In this document: positions 10,817-22,678 of the stretch, in pieces
How positions within the stretch are numbered: the first letter of the stretch is position 1
Layout: each line of letters opens with the position of its first letter
Source of the DNA: Nageia nagi
Taxonomy: Eukaryota; Pinophyta
Length of the DNA stretch: 64,000 bases
Assembly: GCA_050084985.1 (NCBI GenBank)
Contig: JBITNC010000001.1
Coordinates: 41,664,001-41,728,000 of the forward strand
Direction: 5' to 3'
Notes under the pieces: model-generated
The model's database searches: none
What the model saw: the letters and a program-made list of their open reading frames with translations, nothing else
What the model was told of the DNA's origin: nothing
Position numbers and translations under genes: made by a program

Positions 10817-13740
10817 ATGTCCCACTCTTTTTCATCTGAATGGATTGTTGATTCTAGTTGCACTAATCACCTATGCTTTGAAAAGGAAAAGTTTGAGAAC
10901 TTTCATAATTATAAAAAAGATGTAGTTGTGATAGGTGATAACTCTACCCTTGAAGTCCAAGGAATTAGGAGTGTGTTGATTCATGAAAAGGTTCTTAAAA
11001 ATGTTCTCTATGTTCTTAAGTTAAGGATGAACCTTCTCTTTATAATCCAATTTGCTAGAAAAAGGTACTCTTTTTAGTTTGATTCTCAATCTCGGTGTAT
11101 TAAGAAAGGACTTACCACTATGGTTAAAGGATTTATGAAAGATAGCCTTTACATTATGGATCAAGTTCCATCAAAGATATGTCTTGCAACAAGTGTGTGT
11201 TCTAAAGGTAATCTTTTGCACCATCATTTAGGGCACCTTAACCATAAGAGTATTCAAGTCATGAAAGACCAAGAACTTGTGGAAAGTTTGCCTTTAATTT
11301 CTTCTTCAGTTGATCTATGTGAGAAGTGCATTCTTGGCAAGATGCATAGATAAAAATTTGAGAAAGATAAGGCAACAAGAGCATTTCAACATCTTTAACT
11401 TATGTATTTAGATTTGATGGGTCCATTTCAGACTAAGTCACTTGGAGGAGCATCTTATGTATTAACCTTTATTGATGAATTTAGTAGGATGACCTTTAGG
11501 TATCTACTTGAGCACAAGGATCAAACCTTTGAGAGTTTTAATATTTTTAAGGTGTTTTTTGAAAATTAGACTAACCTTAAAATCAAGATGTTGAGATCAT
11601 ATAATGGGGGAGAATATAATAGAAATGAGTTCAATAACTATTGTGTTAAGTATGGAATCAAGAGGCAATTTACAATTCCATACAATCCTGAGTAGAATGA
11701 TGTTGCTAAAAGGAAAAATAGAATAATTATGGAGATGGCTAGATGCATGTTGGGTAATCTTCCTAGTTTTTTATGGGATGAACTTATGAGCACTACTATT
11801 TACACCTTAAATAGGTATCCTACAAAATTCATTCAAAGTAAAACTCCTTTTGAGACAAAGTTAGGAAAAAAACCTAACATTTCTCACCTTAAGGTGTTTG
11901 GTTGTGAAGCATTCTTCTACATTGTTTTTGAGAAAAGGAAAAAATTGGACAAAAGAGCTAAAAAATGCATCTTTGTGGGTTATGATAGTTAGCATAGAGA
12001 CTACAAGCTCTACTCTCTATCCTATAAAGCAGTGTTCATTTCAAAGGATGTAAAGTTCAATGAACTTTTTAATGAATCTGCTTCTAATGAGGATGTTAAT
12101 GCTCTAGAGAACTCTTCAATTGCACCTTGCTGGTTAGATATTGATATAGACAAGTCACCTCAAGAATAAAATTCTCCAACACAAAGGGTAACAAGGAGCA
12201 TGACCTTGAATAAATCCTTATTTGCTAAGATTAACAATAAGCATAAGTTGTCATCCTTCAAAGAAGCTTCAAAGCATGAGTGCTGGATGGAAGCCATGAA
12301 AGTGGAGTATGAGGTGCTAATGAAAAATAAAACTTGGAACTTGGTTCTTTACCCTAATGAGAATAATGTAATTGGAAATAAGTGAATCTTCAAGGTCAAA
12401 TTCAATTAAGTTGGAGATATTGAAAAATATAAGACAAGGTTAGTAGCTAAAGGTTTTACTTAGAAATACGATGTAGATTATGAGGAAACCTTTGCTCCTA
12501 TGGAAATGATACCTATTGTTAGAATTATCCTTACTCTTTTTATAACTCAAAGATGAAAATTGTTTCAACTTGATGTCAAGAGTGCATTTCTCAATGGTGA
12601 CTTAGATGTAAAAATTTTCATGAATCAACCAGAAGGGTTTATTATAGAAGGAAAAGAATCCTTTGTATGCAAGCTAAAGAAGTCATTGTATGGACTTAAG
12701 TAAGCACCTCAAGCTTGGTATAAAAAATTTTAGAGTACTTTATAGACATTGGTTTCTCTAAGTGTTTTTCTAACTTCGATCTATATGTGCTCAATCAAGG
12801 GAAAGATGTGGTCTTGATTATCCTTTATGTGGATGATATTTTGATAACTGGGAATAATGATAAAATCATTCAAGAGTGCATATCCAAACTTAAGGCAACA
12901 TTTGAAATGATTGATCTTTGTCTCTTTCACTACTATCTTGGAATGCAAGTTTATCAATACAAAGATTGTACTTATCATAGTCAATCTAAGTATATATCAG
13001 ACATCTTGTAGAAGTTTTGAATGGAGGAGTGTAGATATGCTACAATCCTAGTCTCTCTTAGAATCACTATTTCTTTGAGCTCCAACTTTCAGTTAGCTAA
13101 TGCTATAGCTTATTGATAATTAATTGGTAGTCTTTTGTATTTGACTATATCTAAATTAGATATTACCTTGTAGTGAATCTAATGGCACTATTCATGCAAA
13201 AACCTTATATTGAGCATCTCAATGTTGTTAAGCAAATTTTGAGGTGTGTTGTAGGGAATAAGGATCTTGCTCTCAAGTATTCTAAGTTGCCCATTTGTTC
13301 TCTTTGGATTCTCAGATTTTGACTATGGGGGAGATAGAGATGATAATAAATCAGCCTTTATGTATGTGTTTAGCATTAGTTTAGGTGCTATCTCTTAGGC
13401 TTCCAAGAAGTAGCTTATTATTTCTCTTTCCACCATAAAAGCTAAATACCATGCCATGTCTATTATAGCTCAAGAAACCATTTGGCTAAGGCATATTCTA
13501 AAAGAAATTAGGTATGAACAAGGTGGCTCATATTTGATCTCTTCAAACAATCAATCAGCTATTTCTTTGGCTAAGAATATAGTGTTCCATCATACAATAA
13601 AACATGTGGAAGTCCATGACCATTTTATCAAGGAAAAAGTTCTTGATGGTATCATACACCTAGAGTATTTTCCATTCATCTTGAACTCTGCTAATTTGCT
13701 CATCAAGCCCCTCCCAGAAGATTAGTTCTGTAAGCTTAGA
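10817..13740 (+). pseudogene. Copia-B pol pseudogene (protease, integrase, RT, RNase H)
   Basis: Protease at 10817-11077: the active-site triplet of the usual DSG type reads DSS (WIVDSSCTNH). GAG-pre-integrase zinc region (HHHLGHLNHKS ... CEKC) at 11120-11353. Integrase core follows with stops; the second catalytic Asp is Tyr (RSYNGGEYN, about 11594-11620). The integrase C-terminal part is open at 11729-11992. RT begins about 12240 and keeps YVDD (12829-12840) in the open stretch 12787-13011. RNase H is open at 13456-13725 (NNQSAISLAKN, KHVEVHDHFIKEK). Stops and shifts between these blocks, together with lost catalytic residues in protease and integrase, mean this copy cannot be active. Same order and family as Copia-A. 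Confidence 0.93.
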
Positions 13741-14504
13741 GATGCTATTAGGTTGGTGAAGTTGCCCTCAAGTGGGAGTGAAGTTTGAATTCTTATGTTG
13801 AATTCATGTTTGTGATGAAAACTTCACCCTTATAAGTATTTTATGCTATATAGTGTTGATTTTGTTGTACACCTTCATGGTAAGTTCGCTCTACATGAAG
13901 AACTTATTTTACAACATTTTTAAAAGCAAAATATTGGCCAATCTAGCACTATTCAGTTATCCATATGAGAGGAACTCTTATGTGTCTTTTGGCACTATTC
14001 AATTATCCATATGTGAGGAACTCATATGTGCATGCTCTATTTTGTAATGATAATCAACACATGTTTTAAATACAGTAGGTGATTATGAGTTTTTAGCATG
14101 GCATCTTTGTGATGAATTATAATGCACCATTAATCAGTTCATAATGGCATTTGTGTGATTCATCTATTTTTATTGAGATGAATATGTTGCATTTAACTAA
14201 TCTTATTATTTTAGTTTCTTATGGCTTGCAAGTTCCTTTGAGATTGCAGGTTACTTACCTCAGTTATACAGGCTCTTGAAGACTCTTCATGACTTCCAGT
14301 CGCATGATTACTTCATATATATTGAAACCAATTATGGTTAATGATTGTATTTAGCAAAGTAGTGAGTTTCAAACTAGATCTTTCTTACTTTACAAATATG
14401 TAAAAAAATTTCATCTTTATTGTATCTATTTGGAGGAGAACTCTCTTAATTTGTTTCTTTCTTCTCTCTTACATGCTCTATCCCAGTATTGCATTAAGAA
14501 GAAG

Positions 14505-15001
14505 TGTTGGAATGTATAACACATTATTGTAAAGGTTTGTATTAATTCTCTTTGTAAATTTACTAATACTTAAAGGTACCATTTGATACCTTAGGTATTT
14601 AAGTGAATATGATAATGTAAGTTATCCTACACTCCATGTTATGAACATGCCCCTTGGGTAAAAGGATATGCATGTCATGCCTTTGTACATTGGATAAAAG
14701 GGTGATCCAAAGAGAGATTTTAGCCTATAAATAGAAGGCTCCCTATTTGTGATTACACACCAATTATAGAGTAAAGTTGTGCTAGAGGATAGTGTTTAGG
14801 ATTTGATATTAGGAGGATTGTAAGAGTTCATATTTATTAAGAAGAGAGATCTAGTTAGTGGATGTACTCCTAGTTGGAGGAACCGCTTACATCTTGTGTT
14901 ATCTTTGTGAGATTGCTTTGTGTGATAGTTAGATGTGAATTGAGAGCTTTCATGTGATCTTGGTAATTTAATATTGTTCATGTTATAGTTCAATTCTCTC
15001 A
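14505..15001 (+). repeat. 3' LTR of Copia-B
   Basis: 497-bp LTR matching 6264-6759, starting TGTTGGAATG and ending CTCTCA. TATA box at 14726-14733. ATATC follows at 15002-15006 (target duplication). Confidence 0.95.
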
Positions 15002-15006
15002 ATATC

Positions 15007-15903
15007 ATTATCATTCATATCATTATAAGATGCATTCTCTATAGTGTTCACATTTTCACTTCAAGGTGTTAAAATAGTAACATCTATATTCATAGCACCA
15101 AATATAGAACAATAAAAGTTTTTCTTTAATATAAAATAATATTTTTATATTAAAAATATAATTAGCATATTTTTTTAGTAATTTATTTCACTTTTATTAG
15201 ATGATACAATAATTTTAAAATTATTAGCATAAAAGATAAAATATTCATAAATGAAAAGTAGTGTCAAAAGGAGGAGCTTGGAGATTCAATCTACATGATA
15301 TCTTAGGAATTTTAGATCTTTCACACTATCTAGGAGATTGTGCAAGATTTTCCTCACACCATTTATTTTTATCTACTCCATATTTAATTCATCCCAAGTG
15401 GATTTAATTTCCTTTATAATATCATCCCCTCAATCTGTAGCTTCATCCTTTACTGTAGTTACAGGAGTGAGGAATGGAACCAATCATGAGAAACATCCCT
15501 GAAAGTTCATTCCCAAGGTCTATTTTGAGGTAATACCTTTACTTCAAACATTTTTTATTCCACTTAATGAGTTTCATAAAGCTTGTGCATGGCTTGATAT
15601 TCACACTATGGTGGGATACTTCTTGGGTCACATCCCCACTAACTTTATTTTAAAGAGCTAGATACCATAGTATTGGCACTTGTATGGCATTAAATTTGAA
15701 TAATTATAGAATGTTTAAAAAGGTTTCTTTCATTTTCACTTTTCTAAATCTTAAGATTTCTGGTAGGTTCTAAATAAAGAACCATATTATGTACATAATA
15801 TCTTGCCTATATTTTAGTCATGGACTAGGGATATTACTATCTCCAATGATGATTCACTCAAAGTCCCTATTTGAATCAAATTTTCTATTATTTATCTCAT
15901 TAT
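15007..15903. other. Unannotated stretch between Copia-B and Gypsy-outer
   Basis: About 0.9 kb AT-rich sequence. I see no coding region, RNA gene or repeat boundary other than the flanks of the two elements. Confidence 0.55.
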
Positions 15904-16919
15904 TGTAGGTTCCTTTAAATCCCTCTCTTTTAAACTAAAACACACCTTATTAATATCCTAAAGGATTTAAAAATAGCCCCACAACAAGTAGTGTTATGAT
16001 ATAACTATAACATGATTAATATGTGACAAGAGATAAAGAGATAAAGATTAGGCCTGATGTTATGCTCCAAATGTGCTTATATACCTATGAAAAAATTATT
16101 TTTAGTGGGGATTTTTAAGCCCTAGGTCCTTAAGATCCTAAGACCTTTATAATTCATCTTGTGGGCATGTAAATCCCCTACCCTTGAATCAATGAGGCAT
16201 TAGAAAATGAAATAATGAGTACAGTACATAATGACATAGATTAAAATAGAATAAAATATTTTGATAATTATTTAAATATGATTTAAACAAATATAAATCC
16301 TAAGCTAACTTATATCTATGATGATATTAGCCTAAAATATAACTACATGCAAGCATACAATGAAATGACCAAGATGTGACAAAAGGATACAATATGACTT
16401 GAGAAGAGATCCAATGACCTACAAAAACCTTAATAAAATAATGCTAGATCACATAAAATAATAAAAACATGAGTATAACCAAGATTATTTTACATGTATA
16501 TGGATAAAAGCTTGTATTTTTGTACTTGAAATTATGGGTATAGCTTAAAAAGTGAGTACAAGTTTGTAGAAGGCTACAAATCATGTATACAATATTATAA
16601 GAAGGTTGAATAGAGCACATGTGAGAGATAGATGTTACAAGAGTTAATTTTAAATTATTTGCAATTATTTTTTATGTTTGACAATAAGTCGATTGTTATA
16701 CTAACTTTTCACAAGCAAACCAGCTAATCATTTTTATAATTGGTGGATCAGTTAGGTTATAGTGTTAAAATGGCTAAAAGTGTTAAAATAATAAAATGAT
16801 TATGTGAGAGCCCTTGTAAGATATTAGGGGTATGTAATGATCATAATAAGCTAATAAACATATGAAATTACATGTAATTCACCTAAGCAAGGTGAATTTC
16901 TAGATTTTAGGTGTATACA
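15904..16919 (-). repeat. 3' LTR of Gypsy-outer (low-coordinate copy)
   Basis: 1016 bp, TGTAGGTTCC ... GTATACA on the plus strand. Aligns with 31051-31985 with many substitutions and indels, clearly more than between the Gypsy-inner LTRs. Shared blocks include TAGTGTTATGATAT near 15989 and 31137, and TTTTAGTGGGGATTT near 16101 and 31233. Confidence 0.85.
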
Positions 16920-16936
16920 GATGCCCCTTTTGTGCT
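16920..16936 (-). other. Polypurine tract of Gypsy-outer
   Basis: On the minus strand CTAGCACAAAAGGGGCAT runs directly into the LTR start TGTATAC. It is the plus-strand primer site and fixes the element's orientation. Confidence 0.75.
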
Positions 16937-17199
16937 AGTTTGTGCTAGATGCAAAGTGATTTCGTGAGAGGTGAAATACAAAACAAAAATAAATGAAATA
17001 TGATGATAAGGTCTACATAGTTATGTTGTAAATACATATATTTATAACAACTATTGGTGCCAACATTTTCATATCATAACTTGTTTGTACTCCTGATAGG
17101 ATGATATGATGCAATTGCATCGTAAGCCCAAAAAATAGAAAAATAAATCTAATCTAAATATTGAAATAAAATTATCTATACTTTTCCCCAATAGATGAA

Positions 17200-18200
17200 G
17201 GGTAAAAATGGATCATTCATAGGCACACAAGCTTATCAAGCATCAGTGAGTATGAAAACCTACCATGCTAATAAGATGTTAAAAGATAAATCCTTAATTA
17301 GATATTCCCCCATATTGAGATTTGCATATTTTACCAAAATGGAATAATGATTAGATGCATCACCATATTCATCTTTATCCTAAGTTACTTGATCAACTTG
17401 AGGAGAGGCATGATTCTATTCTGTAGATGGATGATAAGGCATTCATGATGATGAATAAATGTCATTTGGTGGTTTAAATTGATTATAATATTGAGATTGA
17501 TTAGGCTTAGGCTTAGACATATAAGATTGAGACCTAGGACCTAATGGGTTTATTGAATAATATTGCATGGGTGACTTACCATTGGGATGTGTAGGGTGAG
17601 GTACATCAAATGGAGATTATGATGATGAAGGTGTTGAGACATGCAAATTATCTTGATGACTATTCAAATGTTGGGAATCTTGTGAACAAGGTGATTCTTT
17701 ATAAGGATTATTATTCACAAGTATCGTGATGGGAAACAAACTAGGCATAGAAAAATAATTGAGAATATTTATTAAGTTACAATAACTATAGGGATTTGGA
17801 TCAATAGGTATACAATGCACTTAGTCTTCATGTATATACTTAAATAATCCATATAATGAGGATGAAACATACTCCATCTCCCCAATCAAAAGCTGACTTA
17901 TTAAAATGTTATATTACATTTCTCCCTCCACTACATGGAAAGTGGTAGGGATATTTTTAACTCCCACCTTACTGGGGATCATAACTATACCTAAAGTTAA
18001 ACACAAAGTATTATTGAAAGCTCTTATGATGAGTGTTGGGGTATTCAAATATGATATAGGTATCTTAATATTTTTAAGTTCCACTGATAAGACCATATTA
18101 ATTGTTTAACCCTCATTTATCAATACTCTCTTAATTGATCATCCATAAATCTCCATTATGATATAAAGAGGAGGGTCTTTCTTTTTTGGTGTAGAGGAAT
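17200..18200 (-). pseudogene. Gypsy-outer protease (retropepsin) and downstream Pro/Ser/Gln-rich tail
   Basis: The reading on the minus strand from about 18190 shows the retropepsin environment of plant gypsy elements: VLINEGS where D-x-G-S is normal (catalytic Asp appears as Asn). An AFNNT stretch, LGIVMIPSKVGVK and PTTFHVVEGEM follow in the open section 18096-17914. The next part (17820-17617) contains a PIDPNPYSYCNLINI-like stretch, then polar low-complexity sequence to about 17200. Retropepsin would process the Gag polyprotein. Stops separate the sections. No RT motif follows before the polypurine tract. Confidence 0.75.
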
Positions 18201-18499
18201 GAAATACTTAATCCATATAAAATGTGATATATGGCCTCATACAATCTTATATTAAAGCACAAAATTCCACAAAAGAGTTGGGGTTAACATTGGATAATTC
18301 AATTATATTAAGAATATCATTCAGTGCTTCTCTAGGTGCCTTTTATTGTTGAAGTAACCATAAGGATAACTTTGTTTGAGTTAACCTTAATTATTTCTCC
18401 AATTGATTCTTAATTTCAATCACTAGCCTAGAAGGTTATGCTTGTACTTTGATATGCACTTGTGATTATGATGGTTGATCTCTTGATTCCCTTTATGGA

Positions 18500-19713
18500 T
18501 GTTCTCTATTACCCCTCCCCTCCCAACCACTTCATGTGGCTACATTAATCGTGTGAATATCAATAATACCAATAAAATCATTAGTTAATTGACTATTATA
18601 TATAAATTTTCTTGATTTGGAGTCCATGGTACTCACTTGGTTAGCATTATTATTGTGCCTTGGTAAAGGGTATTGATATACTCCCAAATCTCTATGGTTG
18701 AGCCATGGGATTTTTTATAGATACTTTTCCATAATCATTTAAGCAATGAATAGTTGACATCAAATATTGAACCTTATTGGTTACATATCCTCTTTGACAA
18801 TGTAAGGCACAAAACTCATTTTCCTTATACCATTGTGGTTTATAACCATTAAAATCCTCTTTTTTAACTTTAAGACGTGATATGAGATTAGCTTTTAATA
18901 GCTTTTTAAGCATTTATTCAATAGGTTCCACTAATGGTGTCCAATTCCTTTATTGTTGTTCTTGTCTAAGTGACCTTGGTGGTATTCCTTAATTTATGCC
19001 TTGATTAACATTTACTTGATCTTGATTTTTATTCCTTGATTGGTTATTCCTTTATTACTTGGGAGTTTCTAATTATAAGATGGGTTGTGCTTGATTAACA
19101 CTATAAAAGATTTGATTATTTTGTGATTTTTTTTGAGATTGTTTTGAAATAACCATTATTATATTTTCTTTATCAATGCATAATCAATGCTGATATTTTT
19201 TAAATTTATAGGAGGGAAGAAAATGCTTATTGCAACTCCTAGAAAATAGCTTAACCAATTCTTCTTGAGGAAGTGTTTAAGGCATATTTGTGGTTATTTC
19301 TCTCCACTTATACACATAATCCAAAATAGATTCATAATAAACATGATATGAATTTCCTAAATAAGTTATGGAAGCCCTCTTTCTAATATTGATCCCAAAA
19401 TATTCAAAAAAATGATTTGCCACTTGCTCAAAAGACAAGATGTTATGTTGTGAAAGGTTGTTGTACCAATCCAATGCTTTTCTCGTAAGATTCATAGGAA
19501 ACATTATTAACATAAAAATAGAATCATTTTCTATGATATAACATGAGTACTTGAATTATCTTATATGTTCTCTAGGATCTTTCTTTCCCTTGAATTTATC
19601 CATCTAAGGAACCTCAGACTTATAAGGTACATCCTTAATAGGAACTGATGAGTGAATTGGTTCATTGCAAATTGATCCATAAGATAACTTTATCTTTTCT
19701 TGATCCTTAATAT
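18500..19713 (-). pseudogene. Gypsy-outer gag, C-terminal part (after the inserted element)
   Basis: Two open sections. 19513-19277 has the retrotransposon gag (capsid) core: FPMNLTRKALDWYNNLSQHN, FEQVANHFFEYF and YESILDYVYKWRE. 18913-18692 has the gypsy nucleocapsid-like box FCALHCQRGYVTNKV followed by MSTIHCLNDYGKV. Compared with the usual C-x3-H-x3-GH-x4-C pattern the second His and last Cys are lost. The N-terminal part lies at 26801-27600. The codon phase matches across the insertion once one target-duplication copy is discounted. Confidence 0.85.
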
Positions 19714-20363
19714 TGTAATTAGTATCTAAATAATGTGATTAATGCAAATGTGTTTGATTAATGTAAAATTGCTCTACTTTATAAATATTGATGCATATAT
19801 CAGAAATATGGCAATAACAAGAATACAATAGTTTTTACTTATATTCTATATTCATTTCGTCAATCATAAAATGCATGAAATATAAAGCCTATATTTGTGG
19901 AAAAGTACACCATTGGCATCCTATAATTGGCACATCATTAGTACCATAAGATAAGTGAAATTACAAGTGCGAACAAGAATGTAGCAATGAGTGAATTAGC
20001 AAATAATCAAATTATGAATATACATGCGAACTTATGGAATAATAGATGCACAATTGTAAATAGACAAAGCAAATTGCAATCCTTTGAATGATATTCAATT
20101 GATAATATTTGTATTAGTTTGAAAATGATTATGTTCCCATAATTCTTATGCTCTGCTCATGCCTTATAGGTCATCCAATGATGCCTATATATATGATACA
20201 AGTTTATATGACTTTGATATTTTGACCCCTTGTACATTCCATAAGGGTCAAATAAATGACCTACACCTCTTATATATATTTTTAATCCCTTTTTAAATAA
20301 TAAATTATTAAGGGATTAAAATGATTTATTAAATATATAAAGGTTCATTTTGAGGTGTCTACA
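19714..20363 (-). repeat. 3' LTR of Gypsy-inner (low-coordinate copy)
   Basis: 650 bp, starting TGTAATTAGTATC and ending GTGTCTACA on the plus strand. Matches 26153-26800. Contains a perfect 12-bp inverted repeat TTTTAATCCCTT/AAGGGATTAAAA at 20280-20291 and 20310-20321. Confidence 0.93.
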
Positions 20364-20380
20364 TTTTCTCCTCTTTGGAT
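20364..20380 (-). other. Polypurine tract of Gypsy-inner
   Basis: On the minus strand CCAAAGAGGAGAAAA immediately precedes the LTR start TGTAGACACC. Confidence 0.8.
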
Positions 20381-20917
20381 ATGTGATTGAAGAAATGAAA
20401 TTACATGTCTAAAGAAAAAGTATAGCTAAGGCATACAAGAAAAGTTTTTGATCTTTTTGTTGATGTTATCTTTTTTTGAATGATGTTGAGGGTCTTTATG
20501 ATGCCCCCCTTTTGACTTGGGTGCCCCAAGAAAGTGTATCAACCAAGGCAAAAGCCACTTAAGAAAGTTATCTTCAAGAACACTATTTGGATGATGATTG
20601 GATGATTATGACAATCCATATCTAAGGTTGGATATGGAAGATATGATGTGCTCCCCTTTATACTATATTAATCATGAATCTAACCATTTCATCATGTCTA
20701 ATACTCAATAACCATTCACACTTATGTCCATGCTTCAAAATAAAGAGTTTATGTTTTGGATTGGTGGAAATGATAATGAGATGTATGATGTTGACATCCC
20801 AACATACTGTGAGCATGACGTTAGTGTCCTGGTTTTTTACTACAATTTTTTTTCTATTTTTGCTATACCTATGTACCTATAATGAAATATAAATCATAAA
20901 ATAATTATGGATGCACA

Positions 20918-21470
20918 GTAAGTTGTTTCATCCATTGGAGATGATCCAATGTCAACATCTTGCATATTGTTGCATCATTAATTTATCTTTTAAGTGAGTG
21001 AACTCTCACTAGCCGTATCAATGGCCATCAGTGATCATATGTTTATATGTATATGATCTAAAGATAGAATCCTTTAGATGGGTTCAAAGCAAAAACCATA
21101 TGGATACATAGCAAAATGTATCATCCATTAGAGATGATTCAATGTTAACAAATCACTCATAGTTGCATTGTTAGTTTACTTTTAAGTGAGTTAACTCTCA
21201 CTAGTTGTATCATTGGTCATCAATGATCATACATTTGTATTTCTATGATCCAAATATAGTATGCTTTATATGGGGTTAAAGAAAAAACCATGTGGATGCA
21301 TAGTAAAATGTATCATCCATTGGAGATGATCCAAAGTCAACAAATTACTCATGGTTCCATCGCCAATTTATCTTTTAAGTAAGTGAACTCTCACTAGCCA
21401 TATCATTGGCCATCAACGATCATACATTTTTATGTCTATGATCTGAATACATTAGACTATCAAGATTTTT
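20918..21470 (-). repeat. 192-bp tandem repeat in the 3' region of Gypsy-inner, about 2.9 copies
   Basis: Units start at 20918, 21111 and 21303 (periods 193 and 192). Each contains CATCCATTRGAGATGATYC, then TTTTAAGTRAGT, ACTCTCACTAG and CATCARYGATCATA. They lie between the integrase end and the polypurine tract. Tat-branch plant gypsy elements are known to carry such arrays in a variable 3' untranslated region. Confidence 0.9.
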
Positions 21471-21599
21471 TTTTGCACATTGTTGGAATTGTGATGACAA
21501 TCAAACATGCCATCAACATCATGTTTTTTGTAGATCTATACATAAAACAAAAGAAATTTGTACCCCTATGTTTGATATGAATTATTTTACATAGTCATA

Positions 21600-22560
21600 G
21601 AGCTATGATTTTCACGTATAAAAATGCTTGAGATGGATAGCATTGAAGGTTTTGGGTTCTTCCTTACCATCCAAAGTTGATTACCTATATGCTCCTAATT
21701 CTGTTGCATCAACAACAACATATGGGCCCAACCAATTGGGTTCAAATTTTCCTTTAGCTTCTTCATATGCTATTGTTTTGTTGATATTCCCTTTCAAGAC
21801 TAGGTCCCCTATTTTGAACTCTTTAGCTTTTATTTTCTTGACAAATGCTCTCTTAAGCTTGGCATGGTATACCTTTTAATGTTCAATGGCTCTGATTATT
21901 TTATCATCTAACATTTCTAGCTGCTACAATTTTCATCCAAAATATCACCTTGTAAAGAGATCCTAAGCAAAGGAATCTCTAATTCAAGTGGAAAAATGGC
22001 CTCATCTCCATAGACCAATGAAAATGGGGTTGCCCCAGTGGCTATTCAAATATTAGTTCTATAGGCCCATAGTGCATATGGCAATTGCTCATGCCAATCT
22101 TTTTCGTACTTATCCCATGTTTTGACAATAATACTCTTAAGTGTCTTATTTATTATTTCAGCTTGACCATTACCTTAAGGGTAGTAAATTAAAGAAAAGG
22201 TTTGTGTGATGTGGAACTTTTTACAAAATGCTTACATATCCTTACCCTTGATATTTAGATCATTATTCATGATCAACCTTTGTGACACACCAAATCTAGT
22301 GATGATGTATTCTCTAAGGAATGCAATAATCTTTTCTTATGTCATTTTCTTCATGAGGATGGCTTTCACCTACTTGGTAGTATATTCTATAGCTATGATG
22401 ATGAATTTATGTTCTTATATAGAATGAGGATTAATCATGCCAATCAAATCTATGCCCCAAGTAGCAAAGGGCCATGGAGAAATAATGGAATTGAGTTCTT
22501 AAGTGGGCTATTTTTCTAAGTTTGCATGCTTTTGACATGGCTTGGAGATGGTCTTGACCA
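21600..22560 (-). pseudogene. Gypsy-inner integrase
   Basis: Integrase inserts element cDNA into the host chromosome. On minus: a zinc-finger end CQKHANLEK (about 22535-22508), then the first catalytic Asp in GIDLIGMIN (22457-22431). The second site is altered (MNNDLN near 22265). GNGQAE with the catalytic Glu lies near 22160, and a WHEQLPYALWAYRT stretch near 22100-22060. The C-terminal GDLVLKGN and FEPNWLGPYVVVDAT region is at about 21800-21700, ending in HLKHFY-type sequence. Several in-frame stops break it. The 83-codon plus-strand open frame at 21628-21879 is the antisense shadow of this C-terminus. Confidence 0.88.
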
Positions 22561-22678
22561 TTAACCCTAACAATTTTCCAAAAGTAACCCCAAATGCATA
22601 CTTTGAAGGTTTAAGTCTTAGTTTGTACCTTTGCAAAATGTTGAATACCTCTTCAAGGGCTTGGAGATGGTCTTGACC
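22539..22678 (-). repeat. 21-bp direct repeat at the RT/integrase junction
   Basis: GGCTTGGAGATGGTCTTGAC followed by C occurs at 22539-22559 and 22658-22678, 119 bp apart. One copy codes inside RT (QDHLQA); the other lies at the start of integrase in a different reading frame (KTISKP). See finding on the deletion. Confidence 0.9.

Larger units (their letters stand above)
6264..15001 (+). mobile_element. Copia-B: complete degenerate Ty1/copia element
   Basis: An 8.7-kb plus-strand element bounded by LTRs 6264-6759 and 14505-15001. It is flanked by the 5-bp direct repeat ATATC (6259-6263 and 15002-15006), proving a normal integration event. It has the initiator-Met primer site, a leader of about 3.1 kb, gag, a degenerate zinc knuckle, protease, integrase, RT and RNase H. 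Copia elements are usually about 5 kb, so the leader makes this one unusually long. Several stops and frameshifts in gag and pol make it non-autonomous now. Confidence 0.95.

Noticed and set aside
15904-20363. LTRs at 15.9-16.9 kb and 19.7-20.4 kb as a pair
   Set aside because: They do not align with each other; each aligns with a different partner (31.05 kb and 26.15 kb).
21628-21879. 83-codon plus-strand open frame as a gene
   Set aside because: It is antisense to the Gypsy-inner integrase C-terminus, which has recognisable motifs.
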